A stretch of 64,000 nt of DNA. Source: CAZMXP01 sp964570285. Lineage in GTDB: Bacteria > Planctomycetota > PLA2. Below are positions 1 to 6,459 of this stretch, piece after piece. The stretch spans positions 16,584 through 80,583 of the forward strand of contig CAZMXP010000016.1 of the NCBI GenBank assembly GCA_964570285.1. The letters are read 5' to 3'. Each line of letters begins with the position of its first letter. The first letter of the stretch is position 1. Made by a program: the position numbers and the translations under genes. The notes beneath the pieces are model-generated. The model made no database searches and was not told the origin of the DNA. It was given only the letters and a program-made list of their open reading frames with translations.

Positions 1-2
1 AC

Positions 3-695
3 GCGGGCGTGTGGACGCTCGACCCGCTCGTCGAACGGGGCATGCCGGACGCGCTCGCGCCGCGCATCGAGGAGGCGTGGCTGGCGCAGCAGCGGGAGGG
101 CCGCCTCGTCGGCCTGCTGGGGGGGGAGCACAGCATCAGCCTTGGCGCGATCCGCGCGGCGGCGCGGTGCCACCCGGGCCTCGGCATCCTGCAGGTGGAC
201 GCGCATCCCGACCTGCGCGACTCCTACGAGGGGACGCGCTTCGGGCACGGCTGCGTGATGCGCCGCGCGCTCGACGACCCGTCGATCGCCGCGCTCGTGC
301 AGGTGGGGCTGCGGGCGATCTCGCCGGAGGACGAGGAGGCCACGCGCGCCGACCCGCGGATCCGGCCCTTCCGGGCGCACCGGATCTCGGGGCGCCCGCG
401 GGAGGCGTGGATCGCGGAGGTCCTCGACGCGCTGCCTGAGCGGGTCTACCTCACCTTCGACCTCGACGGACTCGATCCGTCGGTGATCCCCGGCACCGGC
501 ACCCCGGAGCCCGGGGGGCTCGGCTGGTGGGAGGCGCTCGCCCTGCTGCGGGAGGTCTGCCGCTGGCGCGAAATCGTCGGTTTCGACGTGGTCGAACTGC
601 TGCCCGAACCGCCTTCGGCGATCTCCGACTTCGCCGCCGCCCATCTCGTCTTCAAGATCCTCGCCTACCTGCAGCAGCGGCCTCGGCGCGCATGA
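3..695 (+). CDS. Agmatinase/arginase-family ureohydrolase, 5'-truncated by window edge
   Basis: The reading frame is open to the left edge, so the N-terminus (about 60-80 residues by family length) is missing. Binuclear manganese-site motifs of ureohydrolases are visible in order: GGEHS, DAHPDLR, HGCVMRR, FDLDGLDPS and a late EPG. The family hydrolyses guanidino compounds (agmatine, arginine, guanidinobutyrate) to urea plus an amine. The substrate cannot be fixed from this fragment; agmatine is the usual assignment for speB-type proteins. The stop overlaps the next start as ATGA, so the two genes are probably co-translated. Confidence 0.85.
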   Translation, partial: AGVWTLDPLVERGMPDALAPRIEEAWLAQQREGRLVGLLGGEHSISLGAIRAAARCHPGLGILQVDAHPDLRDSYEGTRFGHGCVMRRALDDPSIAALVQVGLRAISPEDEEATRADPRIRPFRAHRISGRPREAWIAEVLDALPERVYLTFDLDGLDPSVIPGTGTPEPGGLGWWEALALLREVCRWREIVGFDVVELLPEPPSAISDFAAAHLVFKILAYLQQRPRRA

Positions 696-1708
696 GCGGA
701 CCGCCGCGGGTGCGCTTCGACCCGGGCGGCATCGAGGTCGAGGGGGGGCTGCTCTGGCTCGATGCGAAGCGGCCGAAGGCGCTCGGCGTCATCACCCACG
801 CGCACGGCGACCATGTGGCCCGCCACGAGACCATCCTCTGCACCGGGGCGACGGCCGAGTTCGTGCGGCGCAGGAACGGGCCGGGCCCGAGATTCATCGA
901 GCTGGCCTACGACGAGCCCTTCGCGGTGGGGGACCTCTCGCTGACGCTGCTGCCCGCGGGGCACATCCTCGGCTCCGCGATGGCCCACATCCAGGGCCCC
1001 CACGGCTCGCTGCTCTACACCGGGGACGTGAGGCCCGAGGGTGGCCTCACCTGCGAACCCGCCCGGGTCCGGAAGGCCGACCACCTGATCACGGAAGCCA
1101 CCTTCGGGCGGCCCGACCACCGGTTTCCGCCGTCGCAGGAGTCTCGGGCCCGCCTCGTCGAGTTCGCGGCCGGGGCGCTCGCCTCGGGGCAGGTGCCGGT
1201 CTTTCTCGTCTACGCCCTCGGCAAGGGCCAGGAGGTGCTCGCCGCCCTCACGGCGGCCGGGATCCCGACCGACGCGCACGGGTCGATCTGGGAGCTGTGC
1301 GAGGTCTATCGCGCGCACGGCGTCCGCTTCCCGGGCGCGAGGCGGCTGACGCCGGAGGTGGCGCGCGCGCGGGCCATCGTCGTCCCCCCCCGGTCACGCC
1401 GCTGCCACGAGGTGAGGGCGCGGGCACCGCTCCGCGTGGCCGCGGTCACCGGGTGGGGCGAACGCGCCCTCGGGCAGGGCATCCACGAGGCGATCCGCCT
1501 CTCGGACCATGCCGACTTCGAGGCGCTCCTGGGGCTCGTGCGCGCCGTCGGACCCTCGAGGGTCTCGGTGCTGCACGGCTACGCGGAGGAGTTCGCGCGC
1601 GAGCTGCGCGCCCTCGGATTCGCCGCCGACGCCGTCGCGGGCCACGCGGGGCCCGCCGAGGGGGCGAGGCCCGGCATGTTCGGCAGCTCGCGCCCCCCAC
1701 CCCCATAG
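692..1708 (+). CDS. Metallo-beta-lactamase-fold exonuclease-like protein (ligase-associated type)
   Basis: 338 aa, starting at the ATG that overlaps the upstream stop. HAHGDH at residues 36-41 is the metal-binding signature of the metallo-beta-lactamase fold. PAGHILGSA, YTGDVRPEGG and a C-terminal LSDHADF match the beta-CASP/CPSF-like nuclease group that includes DNA-ligase-associated exonucleases. A cytoplasmic nucleic-acid exonuclease role is inferred. No ATP-dependent DNA ligase is visible in the window, so the ligase link is family knowledge only. The stop codon TAG ends on the first base of the dif-like site, and transcription points into the prophage. Confidence 0.75.
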   Translation: MSGPPRVRFDPGGIEVEGGLLWLDAKRPKALGVITHAHGDHVARHETILCTGATAEFVRRRNGPGPRFIELAYDEPFAVGDLSLTLLPAGHILGSAMAHIQGPHGSLLYTGDVRPEGGLTCEPARVRKADHLITEATFGRPDHRFPPSQESRARLVEFAAGALASGQVPVFLVYALGKGQEVLAALTAAGIPTDAHGSIWELCEVYRAHGVRFPGARRLTPEVARARAIVVPPRSRRCHEVRARAPLRVAAVTGWGERALGQGIHEAIRLSDHADFEALLGLVRAVGPSRVSVLHGYAEEFARELRALGFAADAVAGHAGPAEGARPGMFGSSRPPPP

Positions 1709-1735
1709 CACACCATAACCGTCATTATCGGACTT
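1708..1735. other. dif: dif-like Xer recombination site (intact copy at the prophage left end)
   Basis: 28 bp with two 11-bp arms, GCACACCATAA and TTATCGGACTT, around the 6-bp centre CCGTCA. The inner ATAA/TTAT ends are the conserved part of XerC/XerD arms. Which arm binds XerC is not clear: each arm matches the proteobacterial XerC or XerD arm at about 6 of 11 positions in either orientation. The site lies between a host stop codon and the prophage, and half of it is repeated at the far end of the element. This junction would keep a complete dif after integration. Confidence 0.7.
1719..1733. repeat. attL core, 15-bp direct repeat
   Basis: The sequence CCGTCATTATCGGAC occurs here and at 13146-13160 in the same orientation. 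It covers the 6-bp dif centre and 9 bp of one arm. The two flanks differ completely outside it, as expected for a recombination core. Confidence 0.75.
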
Positions 1736-1771
1736 CCTGGGGGCGGGGGGGGGTAGGCTGGGTGTCGTCAT
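1719..1771 (-). CDS. 5' part of an attP-spanning phage ORF (split by integration)
   Basis: From ATG at 1771 the minus frame runs MTTPSLPPPAPRKSDNDG up to the attachment core. In the integrated state it would continue into antisense of the host exonuclease gene. If the element is circularised (1719 joined to 13145) the frame continues without stop into the right-end gene, giving 97 residues. A TTGACG/TAGGCT promoter lies just upstream (1785-1812). The N-terminal 18 residues are Pro-rich and have weak coding character, so the exact start is uncertain. Confidence 0.5.
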
Positions 1772-1784
1772 GAGGATGACTAAG

Positions 1785-1812
1785 AGCCTAAGCCGGTCCG
1801 GGGACACGTCAA
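1785..1812 (-). promoter_or_regulatory. Sigma70-like promoter firing out of the prophage left end
   Basis: On the minus strand a TTGACG -35 (1812-1807), a 16-bp spacer and a TAGGCT -10 (1790-1785) precede the ATG at 1771 by 13 nt. In the lysogen it points across attL into the antisense strand of the host exonuclease gene. In the circular form it points across attP into the rep operon. This is the best promoter match seen in the element. Confidence 0.6.
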
Positions 1813-1824
1813 GCGTGCCCCCGG
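1798..1824. promoter_or_regulatory. Inverted repeat over the -35 element (operator or hairpin)
   Basis: Arms CCGGGGACACG (1798-1808) and CGTGCCCCCGG (1814-1824) pair at 10 of 11 positions around the loop TCAAG. The repeat covers the TTGACG -35, so a bound dimer would block the promoter. The ribbon-helix-helix gene at 1959-2165 is an obvious candidate binder, by proximity only. Confidence 0.5.
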
Positions 1825-1880
1825 CCGGCCGGCTCGATTGAGCCCGGAAACCCCACGGCGGTAGCCGTACCCGAAAGTTA

Positions 1881-1916
1881 GGGGCCCCGACTTGCGACGG
1901 GGCCCCGCCTTTTTTG
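1881..1916 (+). terminator. Strong GC hairpin followed by a T-run: terminator, or possible rolling-circle origin
   Basis: A 9-bp stem GGGGCCCCG / CGGGGCCCC encloses the loop ACTTGCGA and is followed by GCC and six T on the plus strand. As an intrinsic terminator it would stop host read-through into the prophage. The loop also contains ACTTG, the bases preceding the nick in phiX174 (ACTTG/ATA); pC194 has the related TCTTG/ATA. The same ten bases, ACTTGCGACG, recur inside rep at about 12027. Rest of 1734-1958: no gene seen. Confidence 0.6.
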
Positions 1917-1958
1917 GAAGAAAGCGCCCTCTCGACGTGCAGTAGGGTGGGCTCTCCT

Positions 1959-2165
1959 CTACGCGCCGCGTCGCCGGCGCCTGTCGTGCGCCTCGCGGAT
2001 CTCGTTCACGTAGCGGTGCCACTTCCCCTCGGGCTTGAGCAGCGCGAGCAGGCAGACGCGGATGAGCTGCGATCGCGGGATACCGGCACTGGAAGCAACG
2101 GTCTGGAGCCGTTCAAGCTCCGCGGCCGGCAGTCGGAAGGTGACGTGAGGGAGGGGTAGAGCCAT
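1959..2165 (-). CDS. Ribbon-helix-helix DNA-binding protein (CopG/Arc-like)
   Basis: 68 aa. The N-terminal segment HVTFRLPAAELERLQTVA followed by IPRSQLIRVCLLALL fits the beta-strand/helix/helix plan of the ribbon-helix-helix fold: an alternating strand, then two helices with a G-x-(S/T)-R-S turn variant. The tail is basic (HDRRRRRGA). Such proteins act as dimeric repressors. It is divergent from the structural operon and lies upstream of the left-end promoter, so it is a candidate prophage repressor. Fold assigned by pattern only. Confidence 0.65.
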   Translation of the reverse strand: MALPLPHVTFRLPAAELERLQTVASSAGIPRSQLIRVCLLALLKPEGKWHRYVNEIREAHDRRRRRGA

Positions 2166-2180
2166 TCAGGCCGCCTTTCG

Positions 2181-2239
2181 GGTGGCACAAGGTACCACCG
2201 CGAGTATCCGTTGCACCCACGACAGTACGGGGGCACACT
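2181..2239 (+). promoter_or_regulatory. Candidate promoter/operator of the structural operon
   Basis: Between the divergent genes at 2165 (minus) and 2247 (plus) lie an imperfect inverted repeat GGTGG (2181-2185) ... CCACC (2195-2199) and a weak promoter, TTGCAC (2211-2216), 17 bp, CACACT (2234-2239), ending 7 nt before the ATG. The -10 is poor but the spacing matches the leaderless pattern seen elsewhere in the window. Confidence 0.35.
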
Positions 2240-2246
2240 CGGCCGC

Positions 2247-2345
2247 ATGCTCAAGACAATCCTCAAGATCGCGCTCGGGGCCGTGGTCGGCCTCTGGGCG
2301 TGGGAGACCTTGGACCTGCGGTCCAAGCTCTCGATCAAGAAGTAG
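2247..2345 (+). CDS. Small phage membrane protein (32 aa)
   Basis: A 32-residue ORF starting ATGCTCAAG with a hydrophobic stretch ILKIALGAVVGLWAW flanked by lysines, so one short transmembrane or amphipathic helix. It is the first gene of the plus-strand structural block and ends 4 nt before the next start. PM2-type viruses encode many membrane proteins of this size; the function is not recognised. Its position and spacing support it being real despite its length. Confidence 0.55.
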   Translation: MLKTILKIALGAVVGLWAWETLDLRSKLSIKK

Positions 2346-2349
2346 CGCC

Positions 2350-2598
2350 ATGGGGTGCCGGCGGTTCACCAACGACGCTCTCAGCCAGATCCTCACGGAC
2401 CTGGTCCTCGTCGTCACCGACGCGCACAGCCAGTGCGCGCCCTGCCAGCTCGTCGAGGGCGCGCTCGTGCGCCTTCGCGCTTTCGAGTCCTCTCACCGCG
2501 GCTGCAAGGGGCCCTGCGACCCCTACGCCACGGAGGAGGTCGCGGCGGCCCCGGCGCCGGCCGCGAAGGACGAAGTCAAGAACCCCCCGAAGAGCTGA
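2350..2598 (+). CDS. Cys-rich small phage protein, unknown function
   Basis: 82 aa from the ATG 4 nt after the preceding stop. It begins MGCRRFTNDALSQILTDLV, then has CAPCQLVEG and CKGPCDPY, two CxxC-like pairs (the second is CxxxC) that could hold a metal or form disulfides. The C-terminus is Ala/Pro/Lys-rich. It ends directly before the capsid candidate (ATG at 2600), so it may be a virion or assembly protein. No family recognised. Confidence 0.6.
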   Translation: MGCRRFTNDALSQILTDLVLVVTDAHSQCAPCQLVEGALVRLRAFESSHRGCKGPCDPYATEEVAAAPAPAAKDEVKNPPKS

Positions 2599-2599
2599 C

Positions 2600-3625
2600 A
2601 TGGTCACGACGAGACTCCAGCACGGCACGGCGCTCCCCACCTACGCGGCGACCCGGGAGTTCACGCTCCGAATCCCCCACCGCAGGGGCATCCTCAAGGG
2701 CCTCGACTTCGACTGGCGCGGCACCACGGTCGGATCGAGCGCGGTCAACATGGACAGCCCCGAGCGGCTGATCGACAACCTCGAGGTGACGTTCGCCAAG
2801 AAGGGCGGCGGCGAGTACCGCATGGCCGGTGCCTTCAGGGACTTCCGCCTCCTCGCGGAGATGCTGAACGGTGCCGCCCCCTCGCGCGGCGCGTCCGGCG
2901 CGGCGGCCGCGCAGTTCTCGACGGTCCACCTCCCGCTGTACTTCCGCCAGTGGGTCGACAAGTTCGATGTCGGCATCGACACCGACGAGCTCGAGGAGAT
3001 GTTCGAGGTCAAGGGCCGGTACGCGGCGGCGCTCGAGTACGGCGCCGACACGACCGACTTCACCGCCGGCGCGCTGCACTGCACGCCCGTGGTCGACCAG
3101 GACGAGCCCCACGGCGTCAAGCGCGTCGCGATGCTCATGCAGCAGCGCTTTGTCCCGCTCGTCTCCGCGGCCAAGGTCTCGGACTTCATCGCGAAGAAGG
3201 ACTTCCACGCCCTCGCCGCGATCCTCTTCCGGACGCGCGACTTCTCCGCGACCGCGTCCGACCGCGTCGACGGCCTCTTCTCCCGCCTCGAGATCAACCA
3301 CAGCGAGGACGGCAAGCTCGTCGACGAGTTCTTCGTCAACACGCAGCAGGCCGGCCGCCTGATCTACGGCGGGGCCCTCGCCGAGGTGAACGCCGCGGCG
3401 CCCGCGGGCCACGCGGGCACCTGCCTCTGGTTCCCCAACCCGGACGGCTACCTCGGGAAGTTCCCCGGCCTCGCCGGCGCGACGGTGGAGGTGACGTTCA
3501 ACGCGTCGATCGCGGTGCCCACGGGCGTGACCTCGGTCACCCCGGCGGCCTCGGACGGCGTGATGGTCTCGACGGTCGGACTCGTCTTCAACCAGAACAT
3601 GCTCGAGTTCCTGGGCCGGGGGTAA
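2600..3625 (+). CDS. Candidate major capsid protein (double jelly-roll type, inferred)
   Basis: 341 aa, the largest product of the structural block. After a short N-terminal arm it reads as alternating beta-rich segments (EFTLRIPHRRGILKGLDFDW, then NLEVTF) with a second beta-rich half ending SDGVMVSTVGLVFNQNM. It has no signal peptide or TM helix. The order (strand, IP-x-x-x-G, I/L-x-G-L) is reminiscent of the start of the PM2 P2 capsid protein, a double jelly roll of 269 aa; this is a visual impression, not an alignment score. Length fits the double jelly-roll range (about 270-400 aa). Alternative: one of two single jelly-roll capsid proteins, with the product of 4159-4989 as the other. Confidence 0.55.
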   Translation: MVTTRLQHGTALPTYAATREFTLRIPHRRGILKGLDFDWRGTTVGSSAVNMDSPERLIDNLEVTFAKKGGGEYRMAGAFRDFRLLAEMLNGAAPSRGASGAAAAQFSTVHLPLYFRQWVDKFDVGIDTDELEEMFEVKGRYAAALEYGADTTDFTAGALHCTPVVDQDEPHGVKRVAMLMQQRFVPLVSAAKVSDFIAKKDFHALAAILFRTRDFSATASDRVDGLFSRLEINHSEDGKLVDEFFVNTQQAGRLIYGGALAEVNAAAPAGHAGTCLWFPNPDGYLGKFPGLAGATVEVTFNASIAVPTGVTSVTPAASDGVMVSTVGLVFNQNMLEFLGRG

Positions 3626-3626
3626 C

Positions 3627-3944
3627 GTGGCGAGCCTCTTCCAGGACATCGGCGCATCGCTGAAGTCGCTCGGGCTCGACGTACTCAAGGCGACGACGAC
3701 GGCCGCGACGCAGGCGCTCGCGAACACCGTGACCGCGAGCCTGAACAAGTCGCTCGGCCTCGCGCAGACGACGGTCTACTCGCCGCTGCCCGTGGGCTCC
3801 GCGCCGGCCCCGGGCGCGGGCGTCCCCGCGCCCGCGGCGGCTCCCCCCAAGTCCGGCGGCGCGCCGGCCAAGGAGCCCGACGGCATCGGAGGGGTCGCCC
3901 TCGCGGCGATCGCGCTCGTCGTCGTCGTGCTTGCGTGGAAGTGA
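3627..3944 (+). CDS. Virion-type membrane protein with C-terminal TM helix
   Basis: 105 aa, GTG start one base after the capsid candidate stop. The N-terminal half is Ser/Thr/Ala-rich and helical (SLFQDIGASLKSLGLDVLKA). A Pro/Ala/Gly linker (about residues 56-82) follows, then one TM segment GGVALAAIALVVVVLAW at the extreme C-terminus. This tail-anchored layout suits a protein tying the capsid to an internal membrane. No family recognised. Confidence 0.65.
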   Translation: MASLFQDIGASLKSLGLDVLKATTTAATQALANTVTASLNKSLGLAQTTVYSPLPVGSAPAPGAGVPAPAAAPPKSGGAPAKEPDGIGGVALAAIALVVVVLAWK

Positions 3945-4162
3945 TGCCCTGCGGCAGCGGACAGCTCGCCGACTCGCTGCGTCGCTTCAAGGCGATCCAG
4001 CCCGTGAACCTCGCCACGGCCCCCGCCATCGACGCGCACCTCCTCGAGCAGCGCGCGATCCGCGAACGTCTCAATCCTCCCGTCGAGGAGTTCACCCCGC
4101 TCGAGCGGCAGCGCCACCTGCGGCGCCTGCAGGGCTACGTAGGCCTGAGGCCCGTGCCGTGA
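3944..4162 (+). CDS. Small soluble phage protein, unknown function
   Basis: 72 aa from an ATG that shares one base with the preceding stop (TGATG); an in-frame GTG at 3935 would add three residues. It is hydrophilic and mainly helical (LADSLRRFKAIQPVN; HLLEQRAIRERL; LERQRHLRRLQGYVG). It lies between a membrane protein and the second beta-rich protein, so a minor capsid or assembly role is possible but not shown. Confidence 0.55.
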   Translation: MPCGSGQLADSLRRFKAIQPVNLATAPAIDAHLLEQRAIRERLNPPVEEFTPLERQRHLRRLQGYVGLRPVP

Positions 4163-4989
4163 CGAGAGAGGAGATCGAGGCCTCCCTGGCGTGTGCCGTC
4201 GAGCGTGGCGTGCGCGCGGCCGCCCCCGGCCTCGCCAACGGCAGGATCGACAGCTTCAGGGACGCGACGCTGCTCTTCCGGGTCAGCGGGTACCAGGAGC
4301 TCGAGCGCTCGGCGGCCGTGTCCCGATCCGAGGTCTTCCGCGACGGGCGCCTGCTCGTCGTCGTCGCCGGCGGGTCCCCGTCCATCACGCTCCACCTCGA
4401 GGGGACCGACGGCAAGACCGTCGACGTGCCCGCGATCCAGGGCGCGCACTACCGCCTGCCGTTCGTGCGCGCGCTCGTGACGGTCCCCTCGGGACTCCTG
4501 GCCGGCCAGCTCGGCCTGCTGTGCATGCCCGTCGAGTACGGATTCGAGCGGCACTCCGCGGACTCCGATCTGTGGGTGCCCTTCCGCAAGGCCGCGATCT
4601 CCGCTGGCAACGTCGCGGCCGCCGTCACGCTCGACGCCGGCGCGGAGTACCTGGTCTCGGCGATCCAGCTCGTGCTGACCACGGGCGTTGGGGGCGCGGA
4701 CCGCGTGCCGACGATGGGCTATCTCGGCCCGGACGGCTCGCTGCTCGAGTACTGCGCGATCTCCCCCACCGTCCAGCCGCCGTCCCAGGTCCGCTACATC
4801 GCGTTCGGCCCTGGCCTCAACCGTGCGGCCGCCGGCGGGACCCCCGACTTCGAGTGCCTGCCGTTCCCGGAAATCTACATCCGGGTCGAGTCGACGCCGG
4901 CGGCCGCGCAGTTCCAGACCGCCATCACCAACGGCGCGGCCGCGGACTCCCAGCGGCTGATCGTCTCGGGATTGCAGAAGGGGATCTGA
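4159..4989 (+). CDS. Second beta-rich structural protein (minor capsid, penton or second jelly-roll candidate)
   Basis: 276 aa, GTG start overlapping the previous stop by the GTGA pattern. It has a short helical N-terminus (EEIEASLACAVERGV), then a long run of beta-type segments (DATLLFRVSGYQELERS, RLLVVVAGGSPSITLHLEG, LVTVPSGLLAGQLGLLCMPVEYGF) and no TM helix. It resembles the capsid candidate in composition but not in sequence. It could be a vertex/spike protein (as P1 in PM2) or the partner in a two-protein single jelly-roll capsid. Confidence 0.5.
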   Translation: MTREEIEASLACAVERGVRAAAPGLANGRIDSFRDATLLFRVSGYQELERSAAVSRSEVFRDGRLLVVVAGGSPSITLHLEGTDGKTVDVPAIQGAHYRLPFVRALVTVPSGLLAGQLGLLCMPVEYGFERHSADSDLWVPFRKAAISAGNVAAAVTLDAGAEYLVSAIQLVLTTGVGGADRVPTMGYLGPDGSLLEYCAISPTVQPPSQVRYIAFGPGLNRAAAGGTPDFECLPFPEIYIRVESTPAAAQFQTAITNGAAADSQRLIVSGLQKGI

Positions 4990-5306
4990 TGAGACCGACC
5001 TTTGCGGCCCTTCTGCTCTTCGCCTCCTGCGCGAGCGTCGGAGGCTTCGCGCGGGGCGCGTACGCGCCGCAGTACGTGGCGCTGCGCGACGAGCTCGGCG
5101 GATCGCTCGGCCGCGTCGTGGAGGCCGCGAAGGCCTCCGGCGTCGACGTGGCCCGCATCCGCGACCTGGTGCGCCAGGCGAACGCGTCCGATCCCGGGGC
5201 AGGCACCGGCGCCCTGGTCCAGCGCGTGCTCATCCTCATCGCGCTCGAGACGGCCACGGCGGGCGAGCTCGTCACGCGCGCCGTGCCGGAGGGGCCCGCG
5301 CCGTGA
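4989..5306 (+). CDS. Phage-encoded lipoprotein
   Basis: 105 aa, with the ATG overlapping the previous stop by one base (TGATG). The N-terminus MRPTFAALLLFASC fits a signal-peptidase-II signal with lipobox F-A-S-C (Cys14). The mature part is helical and charged (QYVALRDELGGSLGRVVEAAKASGVDVA). Small lipoproteins in phages can be outer-membrane spanins or exclusion proteins. The following gene encodes a short membrane protein, so a lysis pair is possible. Function not demonstrated. Confidence 0.55.
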   Translation: MRPTFAALLLFASCASVGGFARGAYAPQYVALRDELGGSLGRVVEAAKASGVDVARIRDLVRQANASDPGAGTGALVQRVLILIALETATAGELVTRAVPEGPAP

Positions 5307-5542
5307 GAGGCCTCCTCTCCCACTTCTCGACGCTCGTCGGCGCCGGCGCCGGAGGCCTCCTCGGGGAGCTCGTGCCGAACGCGGAGCCGACGACGGGCGC
5401 CGTGCTGGGCGCCCTCGTCGTGCTCGGCCTGAAGATCGACGCGAAGGTTCGCGACGTGGTCACGCAGGGGGACAGGCACGACGCGGAGCTCCGCGCGGTG
5501 ACCGACCGCCTGGCGCGCCTCGAGGATCGGGTGCGGCCGTGA
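5303..5542 (+). CDS. Small membrane-associated protein with C-terminal coiled coil
   Basis: 79 aa, GTG start in a GTGA overlap. Two Gly/Ala-rich hydrophobic stretches (LVGAGAGGLLGELV and TGAVLGALVVLGLKI) are followed by a charged helix with heptad-like spacing (DAELRAVTDRLARLEDRV). The shape fits a holin-like or spanin-like partner for the preceding lipoprotein, or a virion membrane protein. No family recognised. Confidence 0.5.
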   Translation: MRGLLSHFSTLVGAGAGGLLGELVPNAEPTTGAVLGALVVLGLKIDAKVRDVVTQGDRHDAELRAVTDRLARLEDRVRP

Positions 5543-6201
5543 GCATCGGGACCTTCCCTGGCTCCAGGCTGACGCTGAAGGCCGCGTCGGACCCGGGGCC
5601 CGTGCTCGAGGTCGGCCAGGTGCTCGAGACCGAGTTCAGCGCGCTCCACGCGATGGCCCGCGCGAACGTCGAGGCCCTGGTCGCGCAGGGGACCTTCGGC
5701 GGCGTGCAGATCCTGGGCACGACGTTCGGGATCGACCCGAACGCGCCCTCCGGCTTCGTCGAGGATTACATCCGCGACAAGTGGGAGAAGGCTTCCGCGA
5801 TCGAGCTCGCGATGAACACGGAGTTCTACAACCGCGGCGAGACCACCCGCGTGCGGTTGCTCGAGGTCCGCCTCCTCGAGTCGGCCCCGGCGGCGAGCGA
5901 GCGGCCCGAATTGCGCGGGACTCACTACGTGCACAGGGCTCGGTGGAAGTTGCGCGTCCAGCTCTCCCACAACGCGCTACCTGGAGTCGCGTGGGTGATC
6001 ATCGTGGCTGCGTCTGCCTTCCTTGTGCTCGCTGGTGCCAACGCTGCCACGGGGGACAAGCTGCTCGACTTCGCTGAGGACGTCCCCAGGCGCATCATCC
6101 GTGGCATCGGCTCTGGGGTGGGCGAGGCGGCTCGCGAGGCGGCCGTCCCCATCGCCCTGATCGTTGTGCTTCTGCTCATCTTCTTCGGAGGTCGCTCGTG
6201 A
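5539..6201 (+). CDS. Virion membrane protein with two TM helices
   Basis: 220 aa, GTG start in a GTGA overlap. Residues about 1-140 are soluble, with a segment FSALHAMARANVEALVAQGTF and a mixed alpha/beta body. Then come two TM helices, VAWVIIVAASAFLVLAGA and AVPIALIVVLLLIFFGG, separated by a Gly/Arg-rich loop with IRGIGSGVGEAAREAA. The C-terminal helix ends in a basic GGRS. Consistent with a structural protein of an internal membrane. Family unknown. Confidence 0.6.
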   Translation: MSIGTFPGSRLTLKAASDPGPVLEVGQVLETEFSALHAMARANVEALVAQGTFGGVQILGTTFGIDPNAPSGFVEDYIRDKWEKASAIELAMNTEFYNRGETTRVRLLEVRLLESAPAASERPELRGTHYVHRARWKLRVQLSHNALPGVAWVIIVAASAFLVLAGANAATGDKLLDFAEDVPRRIIRGIGSGVGEAAREAAVPIALIVVLLLIFFGGRS

Positions 6202-6308
6202 GACGAAAGCGTAGACGCTCCCGCCGCACTCCGCCGCGCGATTCGAAGGGGCGGTTCAGGCGCCGCCGTCGCGCCGCGCGCTGCCGGATCCGCCGGCGTC
6301 GCCGTTAG
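6198..6308 (+). CDS. 36-residue Arg-rich peptide (genome-condensing candidate)
   Basis: GTG start in a GTGA overlap with the preceding gene. The product has 21 Arg and 2 Lys in 36 residues (for example RRKRRRSRR at the start and RRRRR at the end). This is the composition of nucleic-acid-condensing virion peptides such as the microvirus J protein (37 aa in phiX174). By that analogy it would neutralise packaged DNA. Coupling to the structural operon argues that it is translated, though it is short and its last 53 nt overlap a minus-strand ORF. Confidence 0.6.
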   Translation: MRRKRRRSRRTPPRDSKGRFRRRRRAARCRIRRRRR

Positions 6309-6447
6309 CGGCGATCTTCAGCAGCGCCTTGTGGATCCGATGCAGCTCCAGGGGGACGGCCCAAGCCGCGATGGCCACTCCTATCCCGCCAACCGCTGCC
6401 ATGAAGTACACGAAGAGCACTGCTGTGTTTTGAAAGCTCGCAAGCAT
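6256..6447 (-). CDS. Small membrane protein on the opposite strand
   Basis: 63 aa. One long TM segment, AVLFVYFMAAVGGIGVAIAAWAV, is followed by an amphipathic helix LELHRIHKALLKIAANG and a Gly/Ser tail. A good ribosome site (AGGAG, 8 nt before ATG) and a -10-like TATTCT inside the inverted repeat at 6460-6485 support expression. It overlaps tail-to-tail with the Arg-rich peptide gene. A regulator of lysis or a virion component is possible; unknown. Confidence 0.5.
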   Translation of the reverse strand: MLASFQNTAVLFVYFMAAVGGIGVAIAAWAVPLELHRIHKALLKIAANGDAGGSGSARRDGGA

Positions 6448-6459
6448 GCTGGTTCTCCT

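Noticed and set aside
1394..1807. A 137-residue minus-strand protein across attL
   Set aside because: Beyond the core it is antisense to the exonuclease gene; only the part 1719-1771 joins the phage ORF.
2300..2599. N-terminal extension of the capsid candidate from an ATG near 2300
   Set aside because: It would overlap two genes in another frame and is Arg/Ser-rich shadow sequence; ATG at 2600 directly follows the upstream stop.
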